Assembly: GCA_964581385.1 (NCBI GenBank)
Contig: CAZOOK010000043.1
Coordinates: forward strand, 1-42,802
Source of the DNA: CAZOOK01 sp964581385
GTDB taxonomy: Bacteria > Pseudomonadota > Gammaproteobacteria > Nevskiales > Nevskiaceae
Direction: 5' to 3'
DNA length: 42,802 nt
Each line of letters starts with the position of its first letter. Position 1 is the first letter of the stretch. Below the pieces are notes generated by a model. The model had not been told where the DNA came from. It did no database searches and saw only the letters and a list, made by a program, of their open reading frames with translations. A program made the position numbers and the translations under genes. Below, piece by piece: positions 4,610 through 13,494 of this stretch.

Positions 4610-7153
4610 CTAGACGGTGGTGGTGTCGCCGGCGCCCCACTGGCTCTGGCCGTAGGGCATCGTCTGGCCGTAGCTGTTGATGAAGCTCGGCCCGAGCTGC
4701 GGGTTGATCCCGTAAGAGTAGAGCGAGCCGCCCGAGCCCTGGCTGAAGTCGGGTCCGTGCCATCCCTGTGGCGTGAAGGGCGAGAGCCCGGCGGCGCTGC
4801 TGCCGTAACCGGGCGAGCCGGGATAGGACGCGCCGGGGTAGCTGATCGAGTTGCCCTGCTGGCCGGGGCCGGCGAGGAGGGTGCGGACCAGCCCGCCGAT
4901 GGCGCCGCCCGCGAGCGTGCGCAGGCCGAGGCCGGCGATGCTCTGCTGCCTGCCGCCGGGGTTGGCTGTGCCGGCCCCCATTTGGTACGCGCCGGGGACG
5001 CCGCCGGGCTGGCCGCCGAAGGTGACGCCGGGGACGCCAGGAGGGCCGCCGGCGGGCGTAATGGCTGCGGGCGCGGGATTGTCGCCGAAGCGCCCGTTGA
5101 ACGCGTCCATGCCCATCGCTGCGGGCTCTGCCGCGTTCGCCGGCTGGACCCCGAACATAGCGTTGGCGCCCTTGCCGAGCATCGCCATCAGCGTCGACGT
5201 GCCGGGGCCGCCAGGCGCGGCCATGCTCTGCGGTCCGAAGCGCTCCATGTCGAACGACGGCGCCTGCGGCGGGGGTTGCTGAGGGGCCGCCTGCGCTGGC
5301 GGCGCGCCTCCGATGCCAAGCCCGTTCCTGAGGGCGTCCGAAGCCTGAAAGATTGGGCCGCCCGGGCCGAAGAACGCCGACGCGCCCCCGCCGACGTCGT
5401 TCGACAGGCTATCCCACGCCTTGCGCAGATTGGGGCCGATGTTGGCAAGGTCGAGACCGCCGCCCTGGTCCGGCGCCCCAGGCGGATTGGCGCGAGCGGC
5501 CATCGCTCGATCGAGCCCGGACGGCACCGCCGTCTGCGTGAAGTTCCGCTCATCGGCGAAGCGACCGGCCGGGATCTGCGGATGGTCCGCGTTGAGCGCC
5601 TGGAGCGTCTGGATTGCATCGAGCGAGAGCGGCGCTGTCATCGGCCCCGAACCGGCATTCGCCGCGCCAGCGGGCAGCCCTGGGCCGCCGGGGATGCCTG
5701 CCATCATGCTCGGGCGAGGCTGAGGCAGCGGCATCTGGGCAACGGCGCCGGCCGGGCCGCCGGGAGCGCCGATGTATGCCTTGCCGCGCGCTGCGGCCGG
5801 CTGGCCGATCTGCACCTCGACGGGCGAGCTCGGGAACGGCGCCAGCGCCTTGTCGATCTTGTCGGAGACGGCCTTGTTGGCTGCCGGCGGGCCGAGGCCA
5901 TCGCTGGCGATGTTGTCGGGGGTGAGCTTGGCGCGCTGTTCGGGCGTGAGCGAGGCGCGCGCCGTCGCATCGAGCACGCCGAGGCCGTTCGGCGGCCCGC
6001 CGGCCACGGGAGCGCCACCGATAGGCCCTTTGGCGAACTGCGGCGGCCCGGACTGCATGTCGAACTGGGCCGGGATCTGCGGGTTCTGCGCCTCGGCGGC
6101 CAGCATGGCCTGCGGCGAGGTCATCTGCATTCCTTGCCGAAGCTCGGAGATGCCCTGTTGGTCGCCACGCAGATCGCGGCCCACGGCCATCTGGTTGTCG
6201 GCGGGGGTGAACGGCGCCGCGAGGCGATCGCCCTTGCCCATGGCGATTGCGCCGGCGGCGCCGATGCCGGGCGAAACGCCGGGCGCACCGCTCGCCAGCA
6301 TGGAGATGTTGGGCACGCCACCGGGGGCGCCGCCGGGGAACATGCCGGGCGCGGCGAAGTCCTGCGACGAGACGGGCTGGACCGGAGTGCCGCCGGCCGG
6401 GTTGGAAAGCTGCTGGAGCGTGCCGCCACCGAGCGCGCCGAACGTCCGCGGGCCGGCGACGCCATCGGCCGTGAGCCCGTTCGATCGCTGGAATGCCTTC
6501 ACCGCGGCTGCGGTCTGCGGGCCGTAGACGCCATCGGGCGAGATGCCGAGGGTATGCTGTAGTTGCGCCACGTCGGGGCCGCGCATGCCCTGGCGGAGAG
6601 TGCGGCCGCCCCCGGCGCCCATGGCTGCGGCGGCTTGCTCGGCGGGGGACTGCGGCGGGCCGCCAGGGGCGAGGGCCATGGCAGCGGCACCGGCGGGCGC
6701 CGGCCCGAGCTTCGCCAGCCGAGGGGCGAGGCCGCCGCGCTCGCCGCCGATGTCGAAGTGCATCAGGTCTTGCACGTTCGGCCGCTTGCCGGAGACGCCA
6801 AACGATCCGCCCCACGCCAGCTTGCCGTCAAGCTCGGGATAGGTCTGCTTCATGTACCCGTAGGCGTTCTGCGCCAGCCGGGTGTACATGCCGCTCTTGT
6901 CAGGCCCTTCGTTCGGGATCATCTTCCCGTCGGGGCCGACGATCTGCACATCGAGCGCGCCCCTACCAGCGATGTGGTGCTGAGAGTTCGCAACGTGCCC
7001 GGCCGGATTGTAGCCTTCGCTGACCGTGACCTGATACCCACTCGGCATCGAGGCCGCCGCCGCCGACAGAATTTCGACAAGGCGCGGGTCCACTCGCGCC
7101 ACATTCGGCGAGTAGCCGGGCGTGAACCCCAAAGGGGCGAAGCCGTATGCCAT
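4610..7153 (-). CDS. Virion-associated M15-type peptidase with peptidoglycan-binding domain and long low-complexity tail
   Basis: 847 residues. Residues about 20-137 resemble zinc D-Ala-D-Ala carboxypeptidases (M15_3): SEGYNP, then H60 and D68 in HHIAGRGALDV, and H132 in MHFDIGG as likely metal ligands. Residues about 185-241 form a PG_binding_1 repeat (LRQGMRGPDVAQLQHTLGIS, then GVYGPQTAAAVKAFQ). The remaining 600 residues are Pro/Gly/Ala-rich and mostly low in complexity, ending in Tyr/Gly/Ser-rich sequence. It probably acts on the cell wall during DNA entry, as it follows the three ejection-protein genes. The start at ATG 7153 lies only 14 bases from the ATG of the opposite-strand gene at 7168. 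Confidence 0.75.
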   Translation of the reverse strand: MAYGFAPLGFTPGYSPNVARVDPRLVEILSAAAASMPSGYQVTVSEGYNPAGHVANSQHHIAGRGALDVQIVGPDGKMIPNEGPDKSGMYTRLAQNAYGYMKQTYPELDGKLAWGGSFGVSGKRPNVQDLMHFDIGGERGGLAPRLAKLGPAPAGAAAMALAPGGPPQSPAEQAAAAMGAGGGRTLRQGMRGPDVAQLQHTLGISPDGVYGPQTAAAVKAFQRSNGLTADGVAGPRTFGALGGGTLQQLSNPAGGTPVQPVSSQDFAAPGMFPGGAPGGVPNISMLASGAPGVSPGIGAAGAIAMGKGDRLAAPFTPADNQMAVGRDLRGDQQGISELRQGMQMTSPQAMLAAEAQNPQIPAQFDMQSGPPQFAKGPIGGAPVAGGPPNGLGVLDATARASLTPEQRAKLTPDNIASDGLGPPAANKAVSDKIDKALAPFPSSPVEVQIGQPAAARGKAYIGAPGGPAGAVAQMPLPQPRPSMMAGIPGGPGLPAGAANAGSGPMTAPLSLDAIQTLQALNADHPQIPAGRFADERNFTQTAVPSGLDRAMAARANPPGAPDQGGGLDLANIGPNLRKAWDSLSNDVGGGASAFFGPGGPIFQASDALRNGLGIGGAPPAQAAPQQPPPQAPSFDMERFGPQSMAAPGGPGTSTLMAMLGKGANAMFGVQPANAAEPAAMGMDAFNGRFGDNPAPAAITPAGGPPGVPGVTFGGQPGGVPGAYQMGAGTANPGGRQQSIAGLGLRTLAGGAIGGLVRTLLAGPGQQGNSISYPGASYPGSPGYGSSAAGLSPFTPQGWHGPDFSQGSGGSLYSYGINPQLGPSFINSYGQTMPYGQSQWGAGDTTTV

Positions 7154-7167
7154 CGGGAGAAACCCTC

Positions 7168-7527
7168 ATGAAGTCCGTTGCCATCGCCCTGGTGGCGATG
7201 TTTGCCGCGCCTGCCGCTTTTGCTGCTTCACTGCCGATCGTCGGCGCCTATGGCGACGAATACGGGTGCAAGGTCGCCAAAGCTGGCGGGGCGCCCGTTG
7301 CCGGCGAGCCGGCTGACTGGATGCTTGTCACAACTCGCGATGCCGAAGGCCGCGAGTGGAGTTGTTCATTAGTTTCAGCGCGTGGCGATCGCGTCGTGGC
7401 GTCCTGCGCGAACGGCGGAGACACCAAGTCGACGCGTCAGAGCGTCACCCTGCGCGAGGACCGCGCCGCCGGCACCCTCACCTACACCGACCGCGCCGGG
7501 ACCTTCATCCTTCACCGCTGCCGCTGA
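7168..7527 (+). CDS. Secreted 119-aa protein on the opposite strand (moron)
   Basis: The start at ATG 7168 has GGGAGA 8 bases upstream; an earlier in-frame Met (7147) has nothing. The protein begins with a clear signal peptide, MKSVAIALVAMFAAPAAFA, and the mature part has four Cys spread over it (YGC, WSC, ASC, HRC), suggesting disulfides in the periplasm. Function unknown. It is the only credible gene on the + strand between 1069 and 39961. It is inserted between the ejection gene (ending 7575) and the peptidase gene (starting 7153), with its own orientation. This is what a lysogeny-expressed moron looks like, for example an envelope or superinfection-exclusion factor. I see no convincing promoter, only a CCCCAAAGGGG dyad about 40 bases upstream of the ATG. 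Confidence 0.75.
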   Translation: MKSVAIALVAMFAAPAAFAASLPIVGAYGDEYGCKVAKAGGAPVAGEPADWMLVTTRDAEGREWSCSLVSARGDRVVASCANGGDTKSTRQSVTLREDRAAGTLTYTDRAGTFILHRCR

Positions 7528-7574
7528 TGGCCGTCATCGCCATCGCCGCGGCAATGCTCATGCTTCGGCCGTGG

Positions 7575-9782
7575 TCACTGCTGGCCGTTCTGGTTGGCTT
7601 CGGCTGGCTGCACGCCAGACGCAATCGACGGCATCGGCATGCGAGCCGCAGCCGCGCCCTGGCCCCCTACCCCGCGCCCGATGACTGGGGCGAAGAGCTT
7701 GGCAATCCGATCATGCCCGCGCCGGAGGGCTCCCATCATGGCCGGGTTGCGGCCGATCATGGCGTAAGCCTTGCGGACGATCTGCGGGTCGCGCGAAACC
7801 AGCATCTTAGCGACGTGTTTCGCGACCTCGGCGTTGATGCTGTTGATGCCGGCGCGGCCGCCGCGGATGGCGACTCCCGACAAAGCCGCCGTGATAATCG
7901 TCCGCGGGTTCAGCCACGTCATCGGATTGAACGGATCGGCGCCCGACGTCGCGACGCCGACACCCATCCCGGCGAGGCCCGATTCGATCAGTTGACGCGC
8001 GGTCGTGGAGTTGCCCTGGACCGCCTTCCGGCCAAGATCCATGATCGACTCGACGCGCAAGGCGGCTTCCATGTCTCGCGCGGCTTGCGGCCCTAGCGCG
8101 ATTTCAAACTGTTGCCGGGCAACCGGAGACTGGAAAATCCGGTTCACGATGTTCGCCCGGTCCGGGACGTTCGCCAGCCGCGTCTTGACCTCGGTGGCGT
8201 ACCCTTCCGCGAATAGCTTTCGTTCGGCCGGCGAGAACTTCGCCGCGGCCTTCTGTGCGTCGGCGAGGGACTGGGCTGTCACCTTCATGTTGGCGAACTG
8301 TTGCCCGGCCGTGAGCGCGTCGTCGGCGCCGAAGAAGGCCGCGGCGCCCTGCCGAGCCGCCTTGTAGGACGGGACCGCCTCATCGAGATAGCTGACGAGC
8401 TGCGACTTGATCCGGGTGAGGTCGCGCGCCTGGCCGTTGTCGCCGGTCCGCTGCGAGCGCGAAATCATGTCGTCGAGGTTCTGCTTCACGTTGTCCCAGA
8501 ACTGCAGCGTCGGCTTCACGCCCGGCTTGAGCACAAGCGTCCCGTCGCCCGCCGGCTGAAACGGGTTCTGCGGCGGCCGGAAGCCTTCCACGGCCGCCTT
8601 GTTGGCGCCGGTGGCCGTCGCGGCCTTGATCGCCGCTTGCATGTCGGGCGCTGCGGTCAATTGCTGCAGACCCTCATGCCAGACGCCGCCCGCGCCCTGC
8701 AGATAGGCCGCGTCGTAGGCCGGCTTGTTCGCTCGAGCTGCGGCAGCCTGCAGGAGATCCCGCGTAGCCGGCGCATTGGCGCCCGGCATGGCGTCATCGA
8801 GCACCTGGCTCACGCGATCGAACTGCGTCGCCGCCCGCGCGTCGAGGCCCTGATTGAGCGTCGCCCGCGCTTCCGGGTTGAGGTTGGCCGCCTGCCGCCC
8901 GAGTGCCCGGCTCGTCTCGCCAAGGTCAATCGGCGCCACGGGCGCGCCACCCTGCCCCATGTCCTGCAGCGCCTGTGTAGCGGCGCCAACGCTGCCGGTG
9001 TCGCGCACCGCGGCGTCGACCACGCCCTGAGCCGCCCGCTGCTCCGGATTGAACAGTGCCTTGAGCGCGTCGACCGGATGCCCGAGCGCACCACCGGCCG
9101 CGCGGACGCCAGCCCCGACGACGGGCGCCGCAGCACCGATTGCCCCCCCGAGCGCAGCGCTCTGTCCTGCGCTGGCAAGTCGGTTGTCCACTCCACCCTC
9201 GCCGGCACCGTATCCGGCCAGCCCGGCATAGGCGGCGCCATTGATCGCCGCATTGCCGATGTTCGCCGCGCCGCGGCCGAGAGAGGTCAGCGCCCGCGTG
9301 GCAAGCGATGCCCCGGCGCCGGCCGCCGCGGGCGCGCGGATCAGGTTCATCTCCGGCGCCAACAGCGCAGTCGGGATCGCGCCAGCAATCTGGCTGGCCG
9401 CGGAAACGTAGGGATGGTTGGCCGCCGCCGCGGCATCCCCTGCCCGCGCATCAGCGAGCGTCTGGTCATAGGGCCGCCCAAGCAGCGTGCCGACGCCGGC
9501 CGCGAGCTCGTCGCCGAAGCCGAAGGTCGCGCCCTGGTAGACGTGCCGGATGATGGCGTCGCCGATGCCAGCATCGGGAGGCGGCGCATTGACCTGTGCG
9601 GCGGGTGTCGGCGGCCCCGGCTGGGGATGCGCGACCGCACCCGGCGCCATCGGCAGACGATCGCCCTTCGTCGCCGGCGCGTCGCCGCCGGTCGCCTGGC
9701 GCATGACGCTATCGATCGTCGCCGCGTCCGTCCCATCGGGGAAGGCGACGACAATCCCGCCGGGGCCTGCAACGTTCATCAT
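7575..9782 (-). CDS. Large internal virion (DNA ejection) protein, gp16-like by position
   Basis: 735 residues from ATG 9782. The previous gene ends in the overlap ATGATGA, so the start is either of two adjacent ATGs (9782 or 9779); longer in-frame openings upstream lie inside the previous gene. It opens MNVAGPGGIVVAFPDGTDAA, then a Pro-rich linker and a Gly/Ala-rich helical region with hydrophobic stretches (IIRHVYQGATFGFGDELAAG, GLAGYGAGEG). A long helical, charged body follows. Gene order portal-scaffold-coat-gp4-gp10-fibre-small-(three ejection proteins) matches P22 genes 7, 20 and 16, of which this would be gp16. Such proteins leave the capsid with the DNA and help it cross the envelope. 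No enzymatic motif is visible. Confidence 0.7.
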   Translation of the reverse strand: MMNVAGPGGIVVAFPDGTDAATIDSVMRQATGGDAPATKGDRLPMAPGAVAHPQPGPPTPAAQVNAPPPDAGIGDAIIRHVYQGATFGFGDELAAGVGTLLGRPYDQTLADARAGDAAAAANHPYVSAASQIAGAIPTALLAPEMNLIRAPAAAGAGASLATRALTSLGRGAANIGNAAINGAAYAGLAGYGAGEGGVDNRLASAGQSAALGGAIGAAAPVVGAGVRAAGGALGHPVDALKALFNPEQRAAQGVVDAAVRDTGSVGAATQALQDMGQGGAPVAPIDLGETSRALGRQAANLNPEARATLNQGLDARAATQFDRVSQVLDDAMPGANAPATRDLLQAAAARANKPAYDAAYLQGAGGVWHEGLQQLTAAPDMQAAIKAATATGANKAAVEGFRPPQNPFQPAGDGTLVLKPGVKPTLQFWDNVKQNLDDMISRSQRTGDNGQARDLTRIKSQLVSYLDEAVPSYKAARQGAAAFFGADDALTAGQQFANMKVTAQSLADAQKAAAKFSPAERKLFAEGYATEVKTRLANVPDRANIVNRIFQSPVARQQFEIALGPQAARDMEAALRVESIMDLGRKAVQGNSTTARQLIESGLAGMGVGVATSGADPFNPMTWLNPRTIITAALSGVAIRGGRAGINSINAEVAKHVAKMLVSRDPQIVRKAYAMIGRNPAMMGALRRGHDRIAKLFAPVIGRGVGGQGAAAARMPMPSIASGVQPAEANQNGQQ

Positions 9783-11110
9783 TGGACGGGCTGCAATCCG
9801 GTTTGCGGGGTCCAGACGTGCGTGACGCCAGCGGCGGGCGCGGCCGAAGCGGCGCCGCCAGCCAGTTCTTCCGGCGCGATTCGCTGCAGGACCAATTGCG
9901 ACTTCGGCGAGATGATCGGGAAATCGCCGCCGCTCGCGCCCATGGCGCTGTGCCACTGATCCTGTAGGGCCGAGATTTTTGAATGCAGAAGCTGCACCTG
10001 CGCCTTGACGACGGCGTGAAGCTCTTCGGGTGACCGGGCGCCGTCGAGCTGGCGCATCGCCTCCTGAATGTCGCCCTCGCTGCCGCCGGAGCCGCGGTAG
10101 AACTTGGTGATTTCCTGGCTGTACTTCGACTTGATGGCGTCGAACTTCTGAAGCTCGATCGCCGTGCCGCTGGCGCCCTTGACGGCGTTCCGAGCGGCAT
10201 TCAGAGCGTAGTTGGCGAGTGGGACGCCCGAGAAGTTTCCGAGCTTGTCCACCTGCGCGTCAAGGTCGCCGAGGTGACCGATTGCCGTATTCCCGGCCGT
10301 GATGGTCTGCGCCGATTTGCCCGACGTAAAGTCCTCTTTCGCCTTGAGCCTTACCGGCCATTGCGTCGCATCGAAGCCGCCCGGATCGCCAAGTTGCTGC
10401 GCGCGCTCGTTCGCCGCCTGCATGAGCGTGATCCAGTAGGGCGTCTTGAGCGCCATGCCGCCGGGGAATGGCATCTTGCCCTGAAGCATCTGGTCGACCT
10501 GCGCCTTCTGCGGGGAGGAAAGCGAGTCGTAGACGCCGTTCGGCACTGCGGCATTCGGATCCTGCGATGGCTGGCCGCCGGCCGGCGAGCCCGTCAGCGA
10601 AGCACCCGGCTCCACCGTGCGGTTGAACGGGTCGACGAATCCATATTGCGTCTGCCCAAGGAGGTTGGTGCCGATCGGGCTCCATTCGCGATGCGGCGCC
10701 ATCTGGTTCGCCACGACGCTCTGCGCGAGGTCCGGGTCCACCTGCATGAGCTTCGTCTGTGCCGCATCGAGCGCCGCCGGGTCGCCGCTGCTCTTGGCCT
10801 GCAGCCACGCATTCAGCGCCTGCCGCTTCTGCTCCATGGGCATGGTCTGCGCGACGGCCTGTGCCGCTCCGGCCATGCTGCCGCGGAAGGTGCGCCCGCC
10901 GAGAAGCGCCGCCGCAACCGGACCGATCCACGCCTGATTCCAGAAGCTGCCGCCGGGCGAGCCCGACAGCGGCCCCGGTGGCGGAGCGCCCGACAGGACT
11001 CCCGAGGACGGAGCCGGATTGAACGATCCCGGCTGCGGCACGCCGACGCTGAATCCAGGCTGCCCCAGGTTCGGGTCGAACGTCTGGTAGAACTGGCTGA
11101 GGTCGATCAT
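9779..11110 (-). CDS. Internal virion (DNA ejection) protein, gp20-like by position
   Basis: 443 residues. The N-terminus is Gly/Pro/Ser-rich (residues about 15-55), with a hydrophobic stretch near 58-72 (AWIGPVAAALLGG). The rest is helical, with Gln/Ala-rich segments (MPMEQKRQALNAWLQAKSSG, EAMRQLDGARSPEELHAVVK). It overlaps the next gene by the ATGA type of coupling. Size and place match P22 gp20 (471 aa) between gp7 and gp16. I read it as a protein packaged in the head and ejected ahead of the genome. The similarity is in architecture and synteny, not in recognisable motifs. Confidence 0.65.
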   Translation of the reverse strand: MIDLSQFYQTFDPNLGQPGFSVGVPQPGSFNPAPSSGVLSGAPPPGPLSGSPGGSFWNQAWIGPVAAALLGGRTFRGSMAGAAQAVAQTMPMEQKRQALNAWLQAKSSGDPAALDAAQTKLMQVDPDLAQSVVANQMAPHREWSPIGTNLLGQTQYGFVDPFNRTVEPGASLTGSPAGGQPSQDPNAAVPNGVYDSLSSPQKAQVDQMLQGKMPFPGGMALKTPYWITLMQAANERAQQLGDPGGFDATQWPVRLKAKEDFTSGKSAQTITAGNTAIGHLGDLDAQVDKLGNFSGVPLANYALNAARNAVKGASGTAIELQKFDAIKSKYSQEITKFYRGSGGSEGDIQEAMRQLDGARSPEELHAVVKAQVQLLHSKISALQDQWHSAMGASGGDFPIISPKSQLVLQRIAPEELAGGAASAAPAAGVTHVWTPQTGLQPVQ

Positions 11111-11113
11111 GGC

Positions 11114-11917
11114 CTAGAGCCCCGCAAGCAGGCCGCCGAGCGCGCCGAGGCCGGCACCGATGCCGCCATAGCCGCCCATGGAGTTGCCGAGCTGGCCACC
11201 CATCAGGCCGCCGCCGAGGAGACCGCCGAGCGGGTTCGACGGAGGCTTGACCAGCCCGGCCTGCGTCGCCGTGTTGCCGACGCCCGACAGGATGCCGGAA
11301 TACGCCCCGAGCCGGTTCCAGCCCGACTGCTGGTTCGTGTTGAACTTGTCGATCCGGGCTTGCAGCGCCTTCTGGGCCTGCGCGTCGTATGCCTGCCCGA
11401 CGCCGAGCTGCGCCTGGTAGGGCATCATCTGGGCCTGCCACGCCGCCGGCAGGTTCTGGCTCATGTCGCCGAGGATGCCGCGCTGGTTGGCGATGTTCTG
11501 GTTCCAGTTGCTTGCGAGCGCCTGGCTGCGGAAGTTGCCGAGCTGCGTCGTCAGCGCCCCGGTGTCGGCCGCCGAGCCGAGCCGGCCCATGCCGCCGAAC
11601 TGGCGCTGGATGTCGTTCAGCATCTGGTCGGACTGGCTCTGCACCGCCTGACCGAAGGCCGCGTTGCTCGATCCCGACAGAAGCCCCTGGTAGTCGGTGT
11701 TCATGCGGTCGGCGAAGCCCGACAGAGGCCCCGCATTCTGCGCCTGCCCGTACATCCCCGACAGAGCGCCCTGGGTCTGCGAAGACATGGGCGTGTAGGC
11801 CTGGAAATTCGGCGCCTTGAAGCCCGCGCCCGACTTGTAGAGGCTCTGCGCGTCGCTGCCGATATTGTTGATGTATTTCCCAATATCGACCTGGGAACTG
11901 CCGCCAAAGAGGCTCAT
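11114..11917 (-). CDS. Internal virion (DNA ejection) protein, gp7-like by position
   Basis: 267 residues, rich in Gln, Asn, Ser, Gly and Ala. A helical core (MNTDYQGLLSGSSNAAFGQA, QSDQMLNDIQRQFGGMGRLG) is followed by a Gly/Leu-rich hydrophobic C-terminus ending GALGGLLAGL. Proteins of this composition directly before two larger ejection proteins correspond to P22 gp7. The hydrophobic tail would suit insertion into the host envelope during DNA delivery. It overlaps the stop of the preceding 124-aa gene by four bases. Confidence 0.65.
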   Translation of the reverse strand: MSLFGGSSQVDIGKYINNIGSDAQSLYKSGAGFKAPNFQAYTPMSSQTQGALSGMYGQAQNAGPLSGFADRMNTDYQGLLSGSSNAAFGQAVQSQSDQMLNDIQRQFGGMGRLGSAADTGALTTQLGNFRSQALASNWNQNIANQRGILGDMSQNLPAAWQAQMMPYQAQLGVGQAYDAQAQKALQARIDKFNTNQQSGWNRLGAYSGILSGVGNTATQAGLVKPPSNPLGGLLGGGLMGGQLGNSMGGYGGIGAGLGALGGLLAGL

Positions 11918-12288
11918 GCCTGCGCTTCCTTTTTCGGGCTGCGGGTCGATTTCACGCCGCAGATCATGACGTGCAGCGTGTGGGTGGCGCCCGCCGTGGC
12001 CTGGGCCTTGATCGCGTCACCCGGAACCATGTGGATAGGCTTGCCCTCGAACGCGAGCGGCGCCGCAGCGCCGACCGCGCCAAGGAACACGAGACACCAG
12101 TCCGTGCCGCCGGAGCTATGGTAGAGCGAGCAGGTGTCGGCATTGGCCGTGGTCGCCGCGACCTGGATATCCGTCACGTCGAAGGCTAGTTCGCCTTGCT
12201 CGCCGCACGTGTAGACCGTGGTGAGCGTGTTGTCGGCGAGCGCCTTGTGCTTGGTCCAGTAGTTGCTGAGCGGATAGACTGCGGCCAT
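11914..12288 (-). CDS. Small virion-assembly protein, gp14 position
   Basis: 124 residues, mostly beta-type sequence (LTTVYTCGEQGELAFDVTDI, TCSLYHSSGGTDWCLVF), with four Cys and a basic tail (STRSPKKEAQA). No family recognised. It lies between the tail-fibre-like gene and the first ejection-protein gene, the place of P22 gene 14, and overlaps its neighbours by one base upstream and four bases downstream, so it belongs to the same translational unit. A structural or assembly role is inferred from this place only. Confidence 0.6.
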   Translation of the reverse strand: MAAVYPLSNYWTKHKALADNTLTTVYTCGEQGELAFDVTDIQVAATTANADTCSLYHSSGGTDWCLVFLGAVGAAAPLAFEGKPIHMVPGDAIKAQATAGATHTLHVMICGVKSTRSPKKEAQA

Positions 12289-13493
12289 CAGTAGAGCCGC
12301 CCGCGCACGTCGATCCAGCCGAAGGTGTAGAGCAGCACCGTGTCACTGGCGCCGGACGCCGACAGGCGGTAGCGAATCTGCGCCGAGGTGTTCGTCTTGA
12401 CCAGCATCGCCTGGGCCGTGAAGACGCCCGTCGAGCCGCCCGTCCGGTAACTGCGCTCCGTGCTGGTGGCTGCCCGATCAGTCTCATCCAGGGCCGTGAC
12501 CAGCGCACCGATGGTGCCCGTCGTCTGGTTGCTGATCTGGAACGTGATGTCCGCCCACACGACGACGCCAGTCGGCACGGTGAGCGTCGCTGTCACGGCC
12601 GACGTGCCCGGATTGGCCGAGTTCACGTCGAGGACCGAAGCCGCCTTCCACCGGAAGCGATCGCCGTCCTGGGTGAATGTCAGGATGTGCGCCGAGCCGT
12701 CCGTCTTGATCGCGCCGATGCGCCGGAAGAGCGTGTAGTTGGTCGGCAGGGTCGGCGAGGTCGCCGAGGTCGACAGGAGCACGTCGACGACGTTCGTATC
12801 CTGCCGCTTGATGACGAAGACGTGGTACCAGGTCGAGTTCGCGACGCTGCCCGTATCCAGGCCGCCGTTGCCGGTGCCGACCGCCCAGCTTCCGGTGGTC
12901 TTCGTGAAGGCGCCGAGGACCATGTTGTCGATATCGGTCGAGTCCCGGCAGGAGCCCGCCGCGATATCGATGACCGTATTCGGCGAGGAGCCGTCGTTGC
13001 TGAGGGTGAGCCCGAAAAGCTGCCCCGTCGCGATGGCGCCTGGCGCCGCCGCCGGTGCGATGTTCGCCGCCCGCCACTCGGTGGCGCCCGAATTGTAGAC
13101 CAGATCGAGGTACATCCCCGTCTGGATGCTGCCGATGGCGAGCGGCGTCCCGTCCGCGCGCTTGATGTTGTAGGCCGTGAGCCCGTCCGGGGCGAAGGTG
13201 ACGGTCGCCGACGTGTTGTCCGCCGTCGCCTTGAGCAAGAGCCGCAGCCCGTCCGTGAGCTGCCCGCTCTCGAGCACCTGCCCGGTCGTGACCGTGAGCG
13301 CGTTCGCAGTGCCGCCGGCAGCCAGGGAGCCGCCGATATCGTTCATCTGCTTTTTCACGGCCGCCATGATGGAGCGGACGTTGTTGTCGAGCGTGTCGGG
13401 CGACTGCGCGTCGCTCGACGAGATCGCGCCATCGGCGCTGGCGTTGCTCGCGGCCGTCGTCGACCAGGCCCGGACCGTCTCTGACGTGCTCAT
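12288..13493 (-). CDS. Tail fibre or tail-needle-like protein
   Basis: 401 residues. The N-terminus, with WSTTAASNASADGAISSSDA followed by SPDTLDNNVRSIMAAVKKQM and NDIGG, is the adsorption-fibre opening seen in many phage tail fibres (Trp-Ser-Thr, Asn-Ala, then a helix and NDxGG). The rest is beta-rich with short repeats of Thr/Gly, as in trimeric fibre shafts and knobs. It follows the gp10-like gene, where P22 has the gp26 needle, but it is longer than the needle (233 aa) and could carry receptor contact. The last residues, LLYTFGWIDVRGRLY, look like a terminal beta domain. Confidence 0.65.
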   Translation of the reverse strand: MSTSETVRAWSTTAASNASADGAISSSDAQSPDTLDNNVRSIMAAVKKQMNDIGGSLAAGGTANALTVTTGQVLESGQLTDGLRLLLKATADNTSATVTFAPDGLTAYNIKRADGTPLAIGSIQTGMYLDLVYNSGATEWRAANIAPAAAPGAIATGQLFGLTLSNDGSSPNTVIDIAAGSCRDSTDIDNMVLGAFTKTTGSWAVGTGNGGLDTGSVANSTWYHVFVIKRQDTNVVDVLLSTSATSPTLPTNYTLFRRIGAIKTDGSAHILTFTQDGDRFRWKAASVLDVNSANPGTSAVTATLTVPTGVVVWADITFQISNQTTGTIGALVTALDETDRAATSTERSYRTGGSTGVFTAQAMLVKTNTSAQIRYRLSASGASDTVLLYTFGWIDVRGRLY

Positions 13494-13494
13494 T

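Noticed and set aside
4112..6562. Very long open frames on the + strand opposite the peptidase gene.
   Set aside because: Arg/Gly/Ala-rich shadows caused by high GC in a low-complexity gene; no start context and no folded-protein character.
7527..8096. A + strand frame starting ATG 7527 on the stop of the secreted gene, with a hydrophobic start (MAVIAIAAAMLMLRPWSLLA).
   Set aside because: After about 50 bases it runs antisense through the ejection-protein gene and loses protein character; the hydrophobic start is probably chance. The one-base coupling to the previous stop keeps it from being impossible.
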